Below the pieces are notes generated by a model. It saw only the letters and a list, made by a program, of their open reading frames with translations, ran no database searches and was not told where the DNA came from. A stretch of DNA of 64,000 bases from DATJPR01 sp963843525 (GTDB taxonomy: Bacteria > Bacteroidota > Ignavibacteria > UBA10030 > UBA6906), in NCBI GenBank assembly GCA_963843525.1, contig CAWJKM010000002.1:186001-250000 (forward strand), read 5' to 3'. Both the position numbers and the translations under genes were made by a program. Below are positions 35,611-44,840 of the stretch, one piece after another (position 1 is the stretch's first letter; every line of letters starts with the position of its first letter).

Positions 35611-36072
35611 GTGAACATCCTGGGAATTGGACCGCTGCTGGCCATCGTCGGCGGATCGGCCTTTGGAGTGCTCATCGTCGTCGAAACTCTCTTCGAACTT
35701 AGAATCGATCTCCCTTCACCATGGAGGGAAATCTCACTCCTGGTGGGTATTGGCCTCATTTTCATCGGTGTTATCCTCTGGGTTCTTTCGGCCATAGCGG
35801 TCGAGCGCGCTTTCAAGCACCATCGGTTGGAAACGGGAGGCGTTTATCGGCTTTGTCGAAACCCGTTATACGCAGCGTTTATCGTTTTCATCGTCCCGGG
35901 ACTCGCGTTCGCGCTCTTCGATCCATTTGTTCTCCTTGTGTCGGTGGTGACCGGTGCTGCCTTCAAGCTCCGGATCGGGAAGGAAGAGGAGTTTCTTCAA
36001 CGCGAGTATGGAGAAGAGTATACAAGATATGCCGAAAAGGTGGCACAACTCGTACCGTTTGTGAAAGTCTGA
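35611..36072 (+). CDS. Isoprenylcysteine carboxyl methyltransferase-family membrane protein
   Basis: 153 residues from GTG 35611. Several membrane helices and the C-terminal signature ETGGVYRLCRNPLYAAF (G-x-Y-R-x-x-R-N-P-x-Y), EEEFLQREYGEEYTRY. This is the ICMT/PEMT-like fold that methylates isoprenoid or lipid-linked substrates with SAM. The bacterial substrates are mostly unknown. It neighbours the toroid protein with an 11-base spacer, which hints at isoprenoid-related chemistry but does not prove it. Confidence 0.85.
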   Translation: MNILGIGPLLAIVGGSAFGVLIVVETLFELRIDLPSPWREISLLVGIGLIFIGVILWVLSAIAVERAFKHHRLETGGVYRLCRNPLYAAFIVFIVPGLAFALFDPFVLLVSVVTGAAFKLRIGKEEEFLQREYGEEYTRYAEKVAQLVPFVKV

Positions 36073-36155
36073 TCGACTGCCCGACGGTTGTCCCACCGTT
36101 GCTGATATGGGTTCGAAGGAGTGCCTTCACCGCGAATGGAGACCAGAGGTGGCTG

Positions 36156-37196
36156 TTAGTCGAACCGGTACTTCCTGTAGGTCTGGACGCTTTCTTCGAG
36201 CACGACTTTCAGGAAGCCCATGAACGGCACGATGAAGAGCATTCCGATGATTCCGAAAAAATGTCCCGCAACAAGGATCCCCAGTGCTACCGCAACGGGG
36301 TGAAGGTCGACACTCTTGCCGACCGCCATCGGCTGCACCAGGACATCGTCGATCAGTTTCAAGGCTCCAAAGACGATAATCACGGAGACCACACGGCTAA
36401 TATCCCCCTGTTCAACAAGGACCGCGGCGACCGCTGCGGAGGCGCCCGCAATCGGACCGACAAACGGAATCAGGTTGGCGAGGCCGGCAAAGATTCCGAT
36501 GAAGACAAAGTAGGGAACTCCCAGAATCCAGAGTGCAATCGTCGTCAAGGCCCCAAACACCAGCGCATCAATAAACTGTCCGCGGAGATAGTTGCCGAGC
36601 TGAACGTCCATCTTGTAGAGGAGGTCCATCGCGAATTCAAAATACCTGTTGGGCACCTGACCGATGAAGTAGCGTTTGATATGACTTCCGTCCTTCAGAA
36701 AAAAGAACATCAGAAACGGCGTCATGATCATCCCGATAGCGAAGGAAATCGAGCCTTCGAGAACGGCCCCCGGGATCCGCTCTGCAAATCCGATTTTGAG
36801 TCGATGGACCTCCGCGTTCAGGTCGATCCTCCCGAATCCGAGATAGTCGAACCGGTCATCGAGGAGAGCCTGGATGCTCGCGACTACTTTATGCGCCTGT
36901 CCGGAAGCGTTGCCGGTTTTCAATGCACGGATCTGTTCGATGGCAATGGGGGAGAGCAGGAACCACAGGAGGGCCACCGCCCCGACGACCGCGATGAGCA
37001 ACAGACCGGCCGCGATCCCACGGTGTACCCCGCGGTATTCCAGTCTGGTGACGAGCGGGTTCAGGATATAGGAGAGCAGGACAGCAATGGCCACAATCTC
37101 CGCCACGCCGCCCACGTACAGGACAACGATGAGCAGGAGAATCGTGGTAAACAATGCCATCAACTGAAACGTATGTCGTCCCTGCGTTCCCTGCAT
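36156..37196 (-). CDS. AI-2E family transporter
   Basis: About 346 residues from ATG 37196 (a longer frame to 37244 overlaps the upstream stop). Typical AI-2E/PerM family with about eight membrane helices: N-terminal pair (LMALFTTILLLIVVLYVGG, VLLSYILNPLV), the glycine-rich end GIFAGLANLIPFVGPIAGA and the C-terminal VALGILVAGHFFGIIGMLFIVPFMG. Members export small molecules or exchange cations; AI-2 export is shown only for a few. The ATG lies 8 bases after the cNMP-binding protein stop, so the two form an operon. Confidence 0.9.
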   Translation of the reverse strand: MQGTQGRHTFQLMALFTTILLLIVVLYVGGVAEIVAIAVLLSYILNPLVTRLEYRGVHRGIAAGLLLIAVVGAVALLWFLLSPIAIEQIRALKTGNASGQAHKVVASIQALLDDRFDYLGFGRIDLNAEVHRLKIGFAERIPGAVLEGSISFAIGMIMTPFLMFFFLKDGSHIKRYFIGQVPNRYFEFAMDLLYKMDVQLGNYLRGQFIDALVFGALTTIALWILGVPYFVFIGIFAGLANLIPFVGPIAGASAAVAAVLVEQGDISRVVSVIIVFGALKLIDDVLVQPMAVGKSVDLHPVAVALGILVAGHFFGIIGMLFIVPFMGFLKVVLEESVQTYRKYRFD

Positions 37197-37203
37197 GCCG
37201 TCT

Positions 37204-37743
37204 TTACCGATCTTCTGATGTTTTGGCACGCTTGACGGAATCAAGTTCCACTGTCAGTGCGGTGACCCAATCGTCAGCCTGACGGAGCCGGCTGCCGATG
37301 TGGCGCGCGATACGGAGAACAATTTTCAGCCCCAGGCGCGGATTGCGGTCGATAAGTTCGAACAGATCCGGCTGAAAGAATCCGAGCACGGTGCAGTTTG
37401 TCCTGGCGACTGCCGACGCTGATCGCGGGCCTTCGTCCAGGAGAGCCACCTCGCCGAAGAAATCGCCATCCTGCATTTCAAAGAGCTGTTGATTTTCAGG
37501 CTCTGATATGATTGCAACCTTTCCTTCCTGGACGACGTACATGCCCATCCCCGGTTCACCCTGGCGGAAGATAATTTCGTCGGGAAGATAATCGCGCCGG
37601 TGGAGAATGCGATCAACCGAGATGAGTTCTCTCCGGTTCAGATTTTGGAAGATAGGCACGCGGGCAAGAAGTGCAAGGTGGCTTGTTCTGCTTTGTCCGT
37701 CGTTGATGCGCGCGCCGAGGAGACGGGCCCATGGAGTAGTCAT
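37204..37743 (-). CDS. Cyclic-nucleotide-binding domain protein without DNA-binding domain
   Basis: 179 residues. One cNMP-binding/CAP_ED domain (about 25-145) with the phosphate-binding cassette FGEVALLDEGPRSASA (Arg present). A short helical tail follows; there is no C-terminal helix-turn-helix, so it is not a CRP/FNR regulator. Such stand-alone domains often regulate a neighbouring protein. Here the partner is likely the AI-2E-type permease 8 bases downstream. Confidence 0.88.
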   Translation of the reverse strand: MTTPWARLLGARINDGQSRTSHLALLARVPIFQNLNRRELISVDRILHRRDYLPDEIIFRQGEPGMGMYVVQEGKVAIISEPENQQLFEMQDGDFFGEVALLDEGPRSASAVARTNCTVLGFFQPDLFELIDRNPRLGLKIVLRIARHIGSRLRQADDWVTALTVELDSVKRAKTSEDR

Positions 37744-37817
37744 GGTGGAAGATCCTGGTTCGGTGGATGCGTTGGGCGTGACGGAGGGGGGAGATGCTGT
37801 TACTGTCGACCCCCGTC

Positions 37818-37847
37818 TATATAGCCGAAAAAGTGGAAGAAAATCAA
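37818..37847 (-). promoter_or_regulatory. Promoter for the cNMP-binding/AI-2E operon
   Basis: On the minus strand TTGATT (37842-37847), 18 bases, TATATA (37818-37823), about 75 bases before the ATG at 37743. Confidence 0.5.
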
Positions 37848-37932
37848 TTGATGCGGATGAAGTTTGAGTGGCGGGAACTGCTCGACGGCAGAGCTCCGAG
37901 AGTGGAGACCCGGGGTGTTTTCCCAGGCTTTT

Positions 37933-37947
37933 TTCACGTATCGTGAA
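37933..37947. promoter_or_regulatory. Palindromic possible operator
   Basis: Perfect inverted repeat TTCACG-TAT-CGTGAA in the gap between the divergent cNMP-binding gene and the gene at 38035. It could be a regulator site, but no cognate regulator is visible. Confidence 0.35.
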
Positions 37948-38034
37948 TTATCTCGCGAAAACGTGGCGCAAGAGGCTTGAATCCTGCGAAATCACTCTAA
38001 TCACAAAAAGAATCATGATCGTTTGAGGAAGCAA

Positions 38035-38517
38035 ATGAATTCTTCAGAGCCACAACAGGGGAGGATATTGTGGGGCAGGGCGATTTTAAACGGACTCATG
38101 GCCTGGGCTATTGGATTTGTGCTGTACCTGATTCCCGGGCTTGTCGTGGGGTTCCGTATGGGATTTGATCTGGGTCCGAAACTGCAGGATAGCTCAGCGG
38201 TAAGCCAGCAGATCGGTCAGACCGTATCTGCGATGTACCGCGAGAACGTTTATCTGATGGCAGCCTACATGGTTGTCATGGCGGTGCTGGTGTTCTGGCG
38301 CGCGCGCGCGATCTCCCGAAAATCCCCGGGCAGAGCGGTCATCCATGGCGCAATTGTCGGTGCAGTCCCGGCGGTTATTGCAATTGTCTCGCTTGCTGCG
38401 GGGAAGGGAAATTATCTCTCTGTCATTGAAGCGGTCGTCTACCTTCTCGTCGGGGCGCTCGCAGGAAACATGCGAAAGGATCAATCCGCTGTTCCCATGG
38501 AGCCTCCGGTGTTGTAA
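38035..38517 (+). CDS. Four-helix membrane protein of unknown function
   Basis: 160 residues from ATG 38035 (GAGGAAG 7 bases upstream). Four membrane helices: LNGLMAWAIGFVLYLIPG, LMAAYMVVMAVLVFWRA, AIVGAVPAVIAIVSLAAG and VIEAVVYLLVGALAG. The hydrophilic tail is short. No family recognised. It stands alone on the plus strand, converging with the small-protein cluster at 38550. Confidence 0.75.
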   Translation: MNSSEPQQGRILWGRAILNGLMAWAIGFVLYLIPGLVVGFRMGFDLGPKLQDSSAVSQQIGQTVSAMYRENVYLMAAYMVVMAVLVFWRARAISRKSPGRAVIHGAIVGAVPAVIAIVSLAAGKGNYLSVIEAVVYLLVGALAGNMRKDQSAVPMEPPVL

Positions 38518-38549
38518 GAGTCGACCCTTTCCGTCGTGCGTGCAGCACT

Positions 38550-38840
38550 TCACAATTTAATTGCATCGCCTTCACCAAACCATGATTCCGTGTCCCATCG
38601 GAACAAGAAGAAGAGCTGCCACCACCGGTGCTTTGTCTGGCCGTACCGGAAGCTCATCACCGCATCCGCCCCCCGACGTTTGGCCTTGTGAGAAAGTCTG
38701 GCTTTTACTTCCCCGAGGTTGGCATTCTGACGCGATATCTCGACACGGAGATGTTTGAGAACCGTCGCTCCCGGAATTCGTTCCTCCGTGAAGAAAACCT
38801 CGTTCAGAATCGTTCCGCTGACTCCGGCTCGTTGTTCCAT
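38550..38840 (-). CDS. Small conserved-looking protein
   Basis: 96 residues. The segment LRVEISRQNANLGEVKARLSHKAKRRGADAVMSFRYG is basic and reads as a compact alpha/beta domain, visible in pieces VEISRQNANLGEV and RRGADAVMSFRYG. It recalls heavy-metal-binding YbjQ-like domains but the match is weak. Its ATG overlaps the stop of the DUF4177-like gene by one base, which supports real coupling. The function is unknown. Confidence 0.6.
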   Translation of the reverse strand: MEQRAGVSGTILNEVFFTEERIPGATVLKHLRVEISRQNANLGEVKARLSHKAKRRGADAVMSFRYGQTKHRWWQLFFLFRWDTESWFGEGDAIKL

Positions 38841-39031
38841 TATTTATTCCGTTCAAATATGACGATGATTTCCTGACGTGCGCTCCCGACCGATGAAATA
38901 TCGGCAGTGGCGACACTGATGACGGCCCACCCCTGTTCAGCGTAAGAGTTGATGGCCGCTTCGAGCTTTTCCGGATCAAACTTGCCCCCGAAAAACCGGT
39001 CCTTCTGGGTCATCACCTTGTATTCTTTCAT
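38840..39031 (-). CDS. DUF4177-like small protein
   Basis: 63 residues from ATG 39031 with GGGAG 5 bases upstream. The pattern MKEYKVMTQKD, LEAAINSYAEQGWAVISVAT, EIIVIFER matches the small DUF4177 family (a Trp after GQ/GY in the middle and a hydrophobic C-terminal strand). The function of that family is unknown. Translationally coupled to the next gene downstream (38550). Confidence 0.75.
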   Translation of the reverse strand: MKEYKVMTQKDRFFGGKFDPEKLEAAINSYAEQGWAVISVATADISSVGSARQEIIVIFERNK

Positions 39032-39138
39032 CGCATCTCCCTGAGTGGTTAAGTGACAGTAAGACAGCTGGCGGGCTGGTCGTTCGCTGTTCGTTCCCGG
39101 CAGGGATGTCGCAGCAAGGCGCCCTGCAGATGGCTGGA

Positions 39139-39672
39139 TTATCCGGCATCGTAGGACCGGAGTTGCGAGGCGAGCAAAGCGCCGCCCCTGATGGTGGCAA
39201 GCAGGTAGATCGTGCCCGGGATTCCGAACCAAAACCAGAAGGTCTCCGGATACTCGAGGGATGCGCGAGCACCGAATGTCAGAACAACTATGACATACCC
39301 CGCGAGGAGGAACGCGCACCCGGCCGCCAATGCGACAAGCATTCCTTTGACACGGTACAGGCGTTTTTTGATTCCGCGGGTCAACCAACTGACGGCGATT
39401 GCCGTTATGACCCCGACAATGCAGGACACCATCGACAACAGCAGCCCGAATATCGAACAAAGATACGCGAGCGTTATTCCGTTTTCAAGCAGTGTGGGCC
39501 AGAGAACAGCGGGGTCGGAAGCCCCTGCAATGAACAGCGATGATCTGACAATCGCATAGATCGCAAAACCGAAGGAGTAAACGAACGACAGTGCAACTCC
39601 CACCAGACAACCCGTTGTCGCGGCAGATTTGACGGTTGTCCCTCGAGGGGCTTGGAGTGACTGCGAGTTCAT
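39139..39672 (-). CDS. Integral membrane protein of unknown function
   Basis: 177 residues, four predicted membrane helices (GCLVGVALSFVYSFGFAIYA, LAYLCSIFGLLLSMVSCIVG, GMLVALAAGCAFLLAGYV, FWFWFGIPGTIYLLATI). No family recognised. The start overlaps the stop of the SRPBCC-like gene by 4 bases (ATGA), so the two are coupled. Confidence 0.75.
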   Translation of the reverse strand: MNSQSLQAPRGTTVKSAATTGCLVGVALSFVYSFGFAIYAIVRSSLFIAGASDPAVLWPTLLENGITLAYLCSIFGLLLSMVSCIVGVITAIAVSWLTRGIKKRLYRVKGMLVALAAGCAFLLAGYVIVVLTFGARASLEYPETFWFWFGIPGTIYLLATIRGGALLASQLRSYDAG

Positions 39673-40283
39673 TGTCCGATTCTCCCCTCCGCCCGGGCCT
39701 TTACCCCCAGCATCTCGCCGCTTTCCATGACAAAGTGTGCGGGCTCAAAAATCCCATAGTACAGCCAGCGGTTCATTCTTCCGGTTTCGACATCGGTTGA
39801 GGGATATCGCACGATTAATCGTGTCGTCTCTGCACCGACCGGGATCAGCGCAAAAGTCCACCCTCCGAAACAGAGAGCTTGATCGGGGTAGAGCAACGTG
39901 ACGGTGACCGTTGGACCCTTTTCCTGAAGGGACAGCCTGTCGCCCCGGTTGAGGGTCTGGTATTCCGGTTGGATCCGATCGGCGTTGTGCATATCTGCTG
40001 CGAAGAGGTTCTCGAGCCAGGTATAGCTGTAGAATCCTCCGCGGCGTTGTCCCATCTGGACGAGCCATTGCCACACAACGGATGGCGGCGCGTGAATGGT
40101 GATCGCCCGTGTGGACGTATTTGCGTTGGGGGGATAGAAAAAATCTCCCGGGAGGCCCAGGGCAATTTCGTCAGCGGTCGCCCCCCAACGCATATGGAGT
40201 GGCCGGACGTACCAGAAGTACACGGAGATCCACACAGCTGAAGAGATGAGAAACGCCGCAACGATCCGTTGAAGGGTTTTCAT
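39669..40283 (-). CDS. Membrane-anchored SRPBCC-like (START-fold) protein
   Basis: 204 residues. An N-terminal membrane anchor (about 7-24) is followed by a domain with the pattern TRAITIHAPPSVVWQWLVQMG, then beta strands and a C-terminal helix. This is like the SRPBCC superfamily, whose members bind hydrophobic ligands in a deep pocket. There are no catalytic residues to name. It is coupled to the membrane-protein gene downstream and sits 40 bases after the S41 protease gene. Confidence 0.75.
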   Translation of the reverse strand: MKTLQRIVAAFLISSAVWISVYFWYVRPLHMRWGATADEIALGLPGDFFYPPNANTSTRAITIHAPPSVVWQWLVQMGQRRGGFYSYTWLENLFAADMHNADRIQPEYQTLNRGDRLSLQEKGPTVTVTLLYPDQALCFGGWTFALIPVGAETTRLIVRYPSTDVETGRMNRWLYYGIFEPAHFVMESGEMLGVKARAEGRIGQ

Positions 40284-40323
40284 AGAGCAGGGATTAAAGA
40301 AGGATGCATTGAACCCGGTTCCA

Positions 40324-41910
40324 TCATTCCTCGAGTATCCATCTCCTCGCGCGTTCCATTACCGCATCGACACCCGCCTGGTCGTTCTCCGGGGACTGCC
40401 GCACTTCAATATCCGGCATGACGCCATGGTGATCCCCACTGTCCCCGTTGGCTCGCACAAAATAGGCGGAGGAGACTCCCACCAGTAACCGCGTGTTCGG
40501 CAAATCAAACGGATAGACTTCCCCAAAGGCATTCGGAATGCCGCCCGTTTCCTCGCCGATGAGTGTTGCAAGGTGATAGTCGGCCACCGCGTTTGCCAGC
40601 ATCATCGCGCTCGAGAAGGTTTTCGGGCCGATCAGGAAGCAGGTTTTTCCGCGGAAGCGCAAGGAGTTGGTATCCGGCGTTTCAGGGGCAGACGTATCGA
40701 TGACGATCGCACCGTCGTCCGCCCCCAAATACTTCCGTGCTTCTGCGCTCACCCAGGTGAGGGGCATCCAGCGGATCCACCACGGCAAATGCAGGCGGAG
40801 ATACGTTTTGTACTCGGCGCTCATCTTCCACTCCTTCCGTTGCGCGCTCCTGAACGATGAATCTGTCAGGAACGACAGAAGCGCATCTCCCAACCGTGAA
40901 TCTCCTCCGCCGTTGTTCCGCAGATCGATAATCAGGCCGCGTGGAGGGTTGATCTGGAAACCTGCGAAGGTCGTCAACAGGAATTTGTTGAACCGATCGA
41001 AGTTTACCATCGCCCGGAAGTTGATGTATCCGATCTTCTCTCCGGTTCTTTCAAGCTGATAGGGAAGACCTGATCCCATCTCCTTCGCCAGGAGGGAATC
41101 CCGCCGCGTCATCTCGGCGCGACTGACACCATCAATATGGCGGTTCGTCTGCTCCCGCGACCCGCGCAATTGAACAAGGAGTTCGTACGGCGGATCGATC
41201 CGGTGTAACCAGAGCAAGAGTTGCATCCAGCTCGCAACGCGGTGCTCCCTGTAGGATTTGCGTTCGCCACTGAAGCCCGCGAGGAACTGGCAGGCGAGAG
41301 AATCCATGGAGTAACCGTTGATCCTCACAATCCTGTCCCCCGGGACAAGCACAGTGACAGGATTGTAACACCGTGTAATGGTGACTCCCGTCTCCGATGA
41401 ATAGTCGATAGCGAAGGGAAACAGGAGACCGCCGCCGGACTGGTAGGCCGAAAATTCTTCTGTCGGTGGAGAGACGCTTGTGTGGGCGTCTCCCACCAGT
41501 GCAGCCAGGGGGGCAACGCGCGTATAGAATGCGTCTCGCGTCAGCGGAGTGGTCAGGTCTCTTTTGATCCGCCAACGTGCGGAATCGATTCGGGATTTCG
41601 GCGTGGAGGCGTAGAGGTTTGGATGAACATCCTGCATGACTCGCACGAGACGGTCGACGTCGCGTCGCAACTCCTCAGGCGGGAACTCCTTTCCGAATTC
41701 CTCGGGGGAATAGGGTTGATGAACGCGGGGAGACTGGATCAACGACGCGCAACCCGCGAACAGGAGCATCAGAGCGGCGACGCTGCAGGAAGCGGCACAC
41801 ACCTTTAGATCCGGGCGGCTGCGCCGGCGATGCACAATGAATGGACGGAAGACAAACGCCGCGAAATTGCGGTCCAACGGGAAACAATTGTACGCCATGG
41901 GATACTCCAC
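40324..41910 (-). CDS. S41-family peptidase-like lipoprotein
   Basis: Up to 528 residues. A lipoprotein signal (VAALMLLFAGC, lipobox FAGC) is best fitted by a GTG start at 41835; the GTG at 41910 is an upstream alternative. The S41 tail-protease core has GDAHTSVSPP (helix near the active site), GLIIDLRNNGGGDSRLGDAL and KTCFLIGPKTFSSAMMLANAV (candidate nucleophile Ser in FSSAM), then GEETGG. No separate PDZ domain is visible. S41 proteases process or degrade periplasmic proteins. The gene follows the M16 peptidase pair and may share their operon. Confidence 0.85.
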   Translation of the reverse strand: MEYPMAYNCFPLDRNFAAFVFRPFIVHRRRSRPDLKVCAASCSVAALMLLFAGCASLIQSPRVHQPYSPEEFGKEFPPEELRRDVDRLVRVMQDVHPNLYASTPKSRIDSARWRIKRDLTTPLTRDAFYTRVAPLAALVGDAHTSVSPPTEEFSAYQSGGGLLFPFAIDYSSETGVTITRCYNPVTVLVPGDRIVRINGYSMDSLACQFLAGFSGERKSYREHRVASWMQLLLWLHRIDPPYELLVQLRGSREQTNRHIDGVSRAEMTRRDSLLAKEMGSGLPYQLERTGEKIGYINFRAMVNFDRFNKFLLTTFAGFQINPPRGLIIDLRNNGGGDSRLGDALLSFLTDSSFRSAQRKEWKMSAEYKTYLRLHLPWWIRWMPLTWVSAEARKYLGADDGAIVIDTSAPETPDTNSLRFRGKTCFLIGPKTFSSAMMLANAVADYHLATLIGEETGGIPNAFGEVYPFDLPNTRLLVGVSSAYFVRANGDSGDHHGVMPDIEVRQSPENDQAGVDAVMERARRWILEE

Positions 41911-41946
41911 GAATCGTTGGACTATCCCCCGGGGGGTGAGTGTTCT

Positions 41947-43443
41947 CTATTTGAAGAGGTCCTCCACCTTCATCACCTTCACGTTTCCGACCTTGACCGG
42001 ATACTTCTCGATCACCTTGTCCTCTTTCAGGACGCTCTCCGGTTTCGGCGTCTTGTACGTGATCGGGCTCGGGGCGTCATTGAGGAGGGCCTGCTTCCAG
42101 GACTCCGCATCCTTTGTCACCACGGCGATCTCCATGTTGCCATAGTGGAAGTGCTTCCTGATCGCGGTATTGACTTCTTTGAGCGTCATCGACTTCAATG
42201 CGGTGCGATAATTCTGAAGATGGCTCCCCTTGATGCCATAGAATCGATCGTCGAGAGCGTAGCCGAGGCGTTCCATCGTTGTCGGTGCGAAATGAAGGAT
42301 GTACTTCGAAAGGAAACTGCGCGTAAGCTCGAACTCCTGTTGCGTCATGCCGTGGTCCACGAGATGCTTGTATTCGTGGAGTGCCGCGCGCAGGGCAAAA
42401 AAGCGTGTCTCGTTCGGCACGGGCCGGATCCAGATTTCAAAGATCTGTTGCCGGCGTGCGACGTTTTGCGGGGGTACGGTCCGCATTCCTCCGTTCGGAA
42501 AATGTTCGATATACGCATAATCACCGTAGTTGAGTCCCCGTTGTTCGCGGATCACCTGGTACAGGTGACTGCTCGAATTCCGGTGCTCCCCCAACCAGGA
42601 AGTGGCAAGGGCAAGCGGATACCAGTCTTTTTGTCCCCGCAGCACATCGAGGGGAAATCCGATGCTGATGGCGGTTGCCGGTGCATCCTTGTCTACCATG
42701 ACCACATTGAATCCCTTCTCTGCTTTCGGGGCGGGTTTCGGGGCGATAGGTGGCGTGCCCGGGGGAAGTTCCGCCAGATCTTTTTTGAGCATGTCGAGCA
42801 GTGCCTGATCATAGCCGCCGCCCAACCCGATGACGACATTCCCTTCTGTGTAATACTTTCCATAAAATGCACGGACATCATCGAGCGTGATGCTCTTCAC
42901 GCTGGATACCAGCCCCTCGTGAATATGTCCATACCCTGTTCCGGCAAAGATCGTGGTATACAAGAGCGCCTTCCCCAATTCTTCGTCGCTCGAATAGCGG
43001 AGTTGATTCTCCAGGTAATTGATCGCCTGGCTCTTCAGGCGGTCAAGATCATCCTGGTGGAAGGCGGGACGCAGGATGGCATCCATGAGAAGAGGGTAGT
43101 AGTCCTTCAAATTGTCCTTGTGGACGCGTCCCGCGATTACCACCTGTTCGACGGACACCGAAGCGGAGTATGCCGCGGCAAGCGGATACAACCGGTCGAG
43201 AATATCCTCGTAGGAATTCTTCCGGGTCGCAGCGTCGGTGAGCATCCCCGCGGTGATGGCAGCAAGGCCTTCCTTTCCCGCCGGGTCGTTTTGTGACCCC
43301 GCCAGAAATTCAATCTTGAAAGATATCGTGGGGTCGTTGGTGACCGGGAGCAACACAAATCGTGAGTTCGACACGACAGACCCTCCCTGAGAGATGGAAA
43401 CTGCAAGGAAAAACAGCGCGGTGAAACAGAGTCGGGTGTTCAT
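41947..43443 (-). CDS. M16-family peptidase-like subunit lacking the zinc motif
   Basis: 498 residues. Signal peptide 1-22. Two-lobed M16 fold with the beta-type glycine motif (NVVIGLGGG) and the second-lobe segment FNVVMVDKDAPATAISIGFP. The N-terminal zinc site HxxEH is absent: the aligned region reads GKEGLAAITAGML. This is expected for the non-catalytic partner of a heterodimeric pitrilysin-like enzyme. It starts 4 bases inside the stop of the catalytic partner (ATGA). Confidence 0.9.
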   Translation of the reverse strand: MNTRLCFTALFFLAVSISQGGSVVSNSRFVLLPVTNDPTISFKIEFLAGSQNDPAGKEGLAAITAGMLTDAATRKNSYEDILDRLYPLAAAYSASVSVEQVVIAGRVHKDNLKDYYPLLMDAILRPAFHQDDLDRLKSQAINYLENQLRYSSDEELGKALLYTTIFAGTGYGHIHEGLVSSVKSITLDDVRAFYGKYYTEGNVVIGLGGGYDQALLDMLKKDLAELPPGTPPIAPKPAPKAEKGFNVVMVDKDAPATAISIGFPLDVLRGQKDWYPLALATSWLGEHRNSSSHLYQVIREQRGLNYGDYAYIEHFPNGGMRTVPPQNVARRQQIFEIWIRPVPNETRFFALRAALHEYKHLVDHGMTQQEFELTRSFLSKYILHFAPTTMERLGYALDDRFYGIKGSHLQNYRTALKSMTLKEVNTAIRKHFHYGNMEIAVVTKDAESWKQALLNDAPSPITYKTPKPESVLKEDKVIEKYPVKVGNVKVMKVEDLFK

Positions 43444-44777
43444 TGGTGGGCTCCTTCCAGAACGACCACGGTTCTGTGTTCAGGCACAAAGAACAACTTC
43501 GCAGCGGCCATGATATCGTCCGCCGTGATGCTCGCCATCTTCGTGTAGAGGGTGTCGATTGCTCCCAATCCGCCCGTCAGCGCCACGGTGCGGGCGACCC
43601 CGCCGGCGACGTGGTCCGGCGTGTCGAGGTGCATCAGAAAACCGTACTTCTGGCGCCGTTGAAGATCGTCCAGCCGCTTCGCATTGACCGGAGTTGTTTG
43701 ATATTGGTGGATGGTCTTGTAGACCTCATCGCGAACATAGGGGACGTCTTTTGCGTCCTTCACCATGGCGTAGATCTCGAAGAGGGGGACGTCGCGGTTC
43801 ATGGGGATGGATGACTGGATAAACTCCACCTTCTGCTCTTTGATATAGAGTTTCTTGTAAATCTCGCTTGTCTCCCCGAAGGCAAGATCACCGAGAAGCA
43901 GCGCCGCGACATAGTCCGTGTTGGTCGGGTCAAATGCGTCCCCTTTGTAGGCAATATCGATGATCGGAAGAGTCTTGCCGGGGTAATTGATCTCGGCACT
44001 CCGTTCGCCCTGTTGCGGCGGTTCGGAGGTCACCTTCGGGGCCTGATAGCCGGGCTGCCAGTCTCCGTAGTATTTTGTAATAAGATCCATCGTCTTCGCT
44101 TCATCGAAATCCCCCGCAATGACGATGACCACATTGTCGGGCCTGTAGAATCGATGGAAAAAGGAAAGACTGTATTCATACTGTTCAGGCATGGCCTTGA
44201 TGTCGGCCTCGAATCCGATTGTCGTATGCTTGTAGGTGTGGACGTCGTAGGCGAGGTCCTGCATCTTCTCGTTCAATACCGCAAAGGGGCTGGTGATGCT
44301 CTTGCGATACTCGCCGTAGACCGCGCCCGCTTCGGTCTGGAACGCCGGCTTTGCATACGACAGGTGCTCAAAGCGATCGCTTTCCAGCTCGATCACCCTT
44401 GCGAGGTCTTCGCTGGCGAAGTTGAGGTGGAATGCAGTGTAATCGTCGGTGGTATAAGCATTTGCATCGGCGCCGATGGAGGTGATCAGGCTGTCATACA
44501 CCCCCGCCGGATACTTCTCGGTGCCACGGAACATCATATGCTCGAAGAAATGAGCAAATCCCGATTTGCCCTTCTCAACCTCGTCACGGCTCCCCGTGCG
44601 GACGACGGAGTAGTAAGCCACGAGCCCGGGACTCTCCATGGGGATCATGATGACCCGGAGCCCATTGGGCAATACTTCAGTTCGATAGGAGTATGGAAAG
44701 ATGGAATCAGTCATTGCAGTACCTGCTCCAATGATGAGGAACAGCATCAGGATGATGCTGGTTCGAAGGGAAGACAT
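43440..44777 (-). CDS. M16-family zinc metallopeptidase, catalytic subunit
   Basis: 445 residues from ATG 44777 (GGAGC 7 bases upstream). Signal peptide 1-20. The zinc motif HFFEH (His76, Glu79, His80) sits in GFAHFFEHMMFRGTEKYP, and the downstream acidic ligand region ELESDRF is present. Secreted two-subunit M16 peptidases of this arrangement cut peptides in the periplasm or at the surface. The inactive partner is encoded immediately downstream with a 4-base overlap. Confidence 0.93.
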   Translation of the reverse strand: MSSLRTSIILMLFLIIGAGTAMTDSIFPYSYRTEVLPNGLRVIMIPMESPGLVAYYSVVRTGSRDEVEKGKSGFAHFFEHMMFRGTEKYPAGVYDSLITSIGADANAYTTDDYTAFHLNFASEDLARVIELESDRFEHLSYAKPAFQTEAGAVYGEYRKSITSPFAVLNEKMQDLAYDVHTYKHTTIGFEADIKAMPEQYEYSLSFFHRFYRPDNVVIVIAGDFDEAKTMDLITKYYGDWQPGYQAPKVTSEPPQQGERSAEINYPGKTLPIIDIAYKGDAFDPTNTDYVAALLLGDLAFGETSEIYKKLYIKEQKVEFIQSSIPMNRDVPLFEIYAMVKDAKDVPYVRDEVYKTIHQYQTTPVNAKRLDDLQRRQKYGFLMHLDTPDHVAGGVARTVALTGGLGAIDTLYTKMASITADDIMAAAKLFFVPEHRTVVVLEGAHQ

Positions 44778-44840
44778 AAGAGCGCTCCATCGTGAAAGGT
44801 TGGAATGTAGCATTTCGATTGGTGAAACGGGTTGAAGCAA

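Noticed and set aside
35721..37235. Plus-strand open frame of 504 codons
   Set aside because: Overlaps the ICMT-like and AI-2E genes and has no recognisable domain; highly charged shadow sequence.
41830..43296. Plus-strand open frame of 488 codons
   Set aside because: Antisense of the inactive M16 subunit, whose family sequence is clear.
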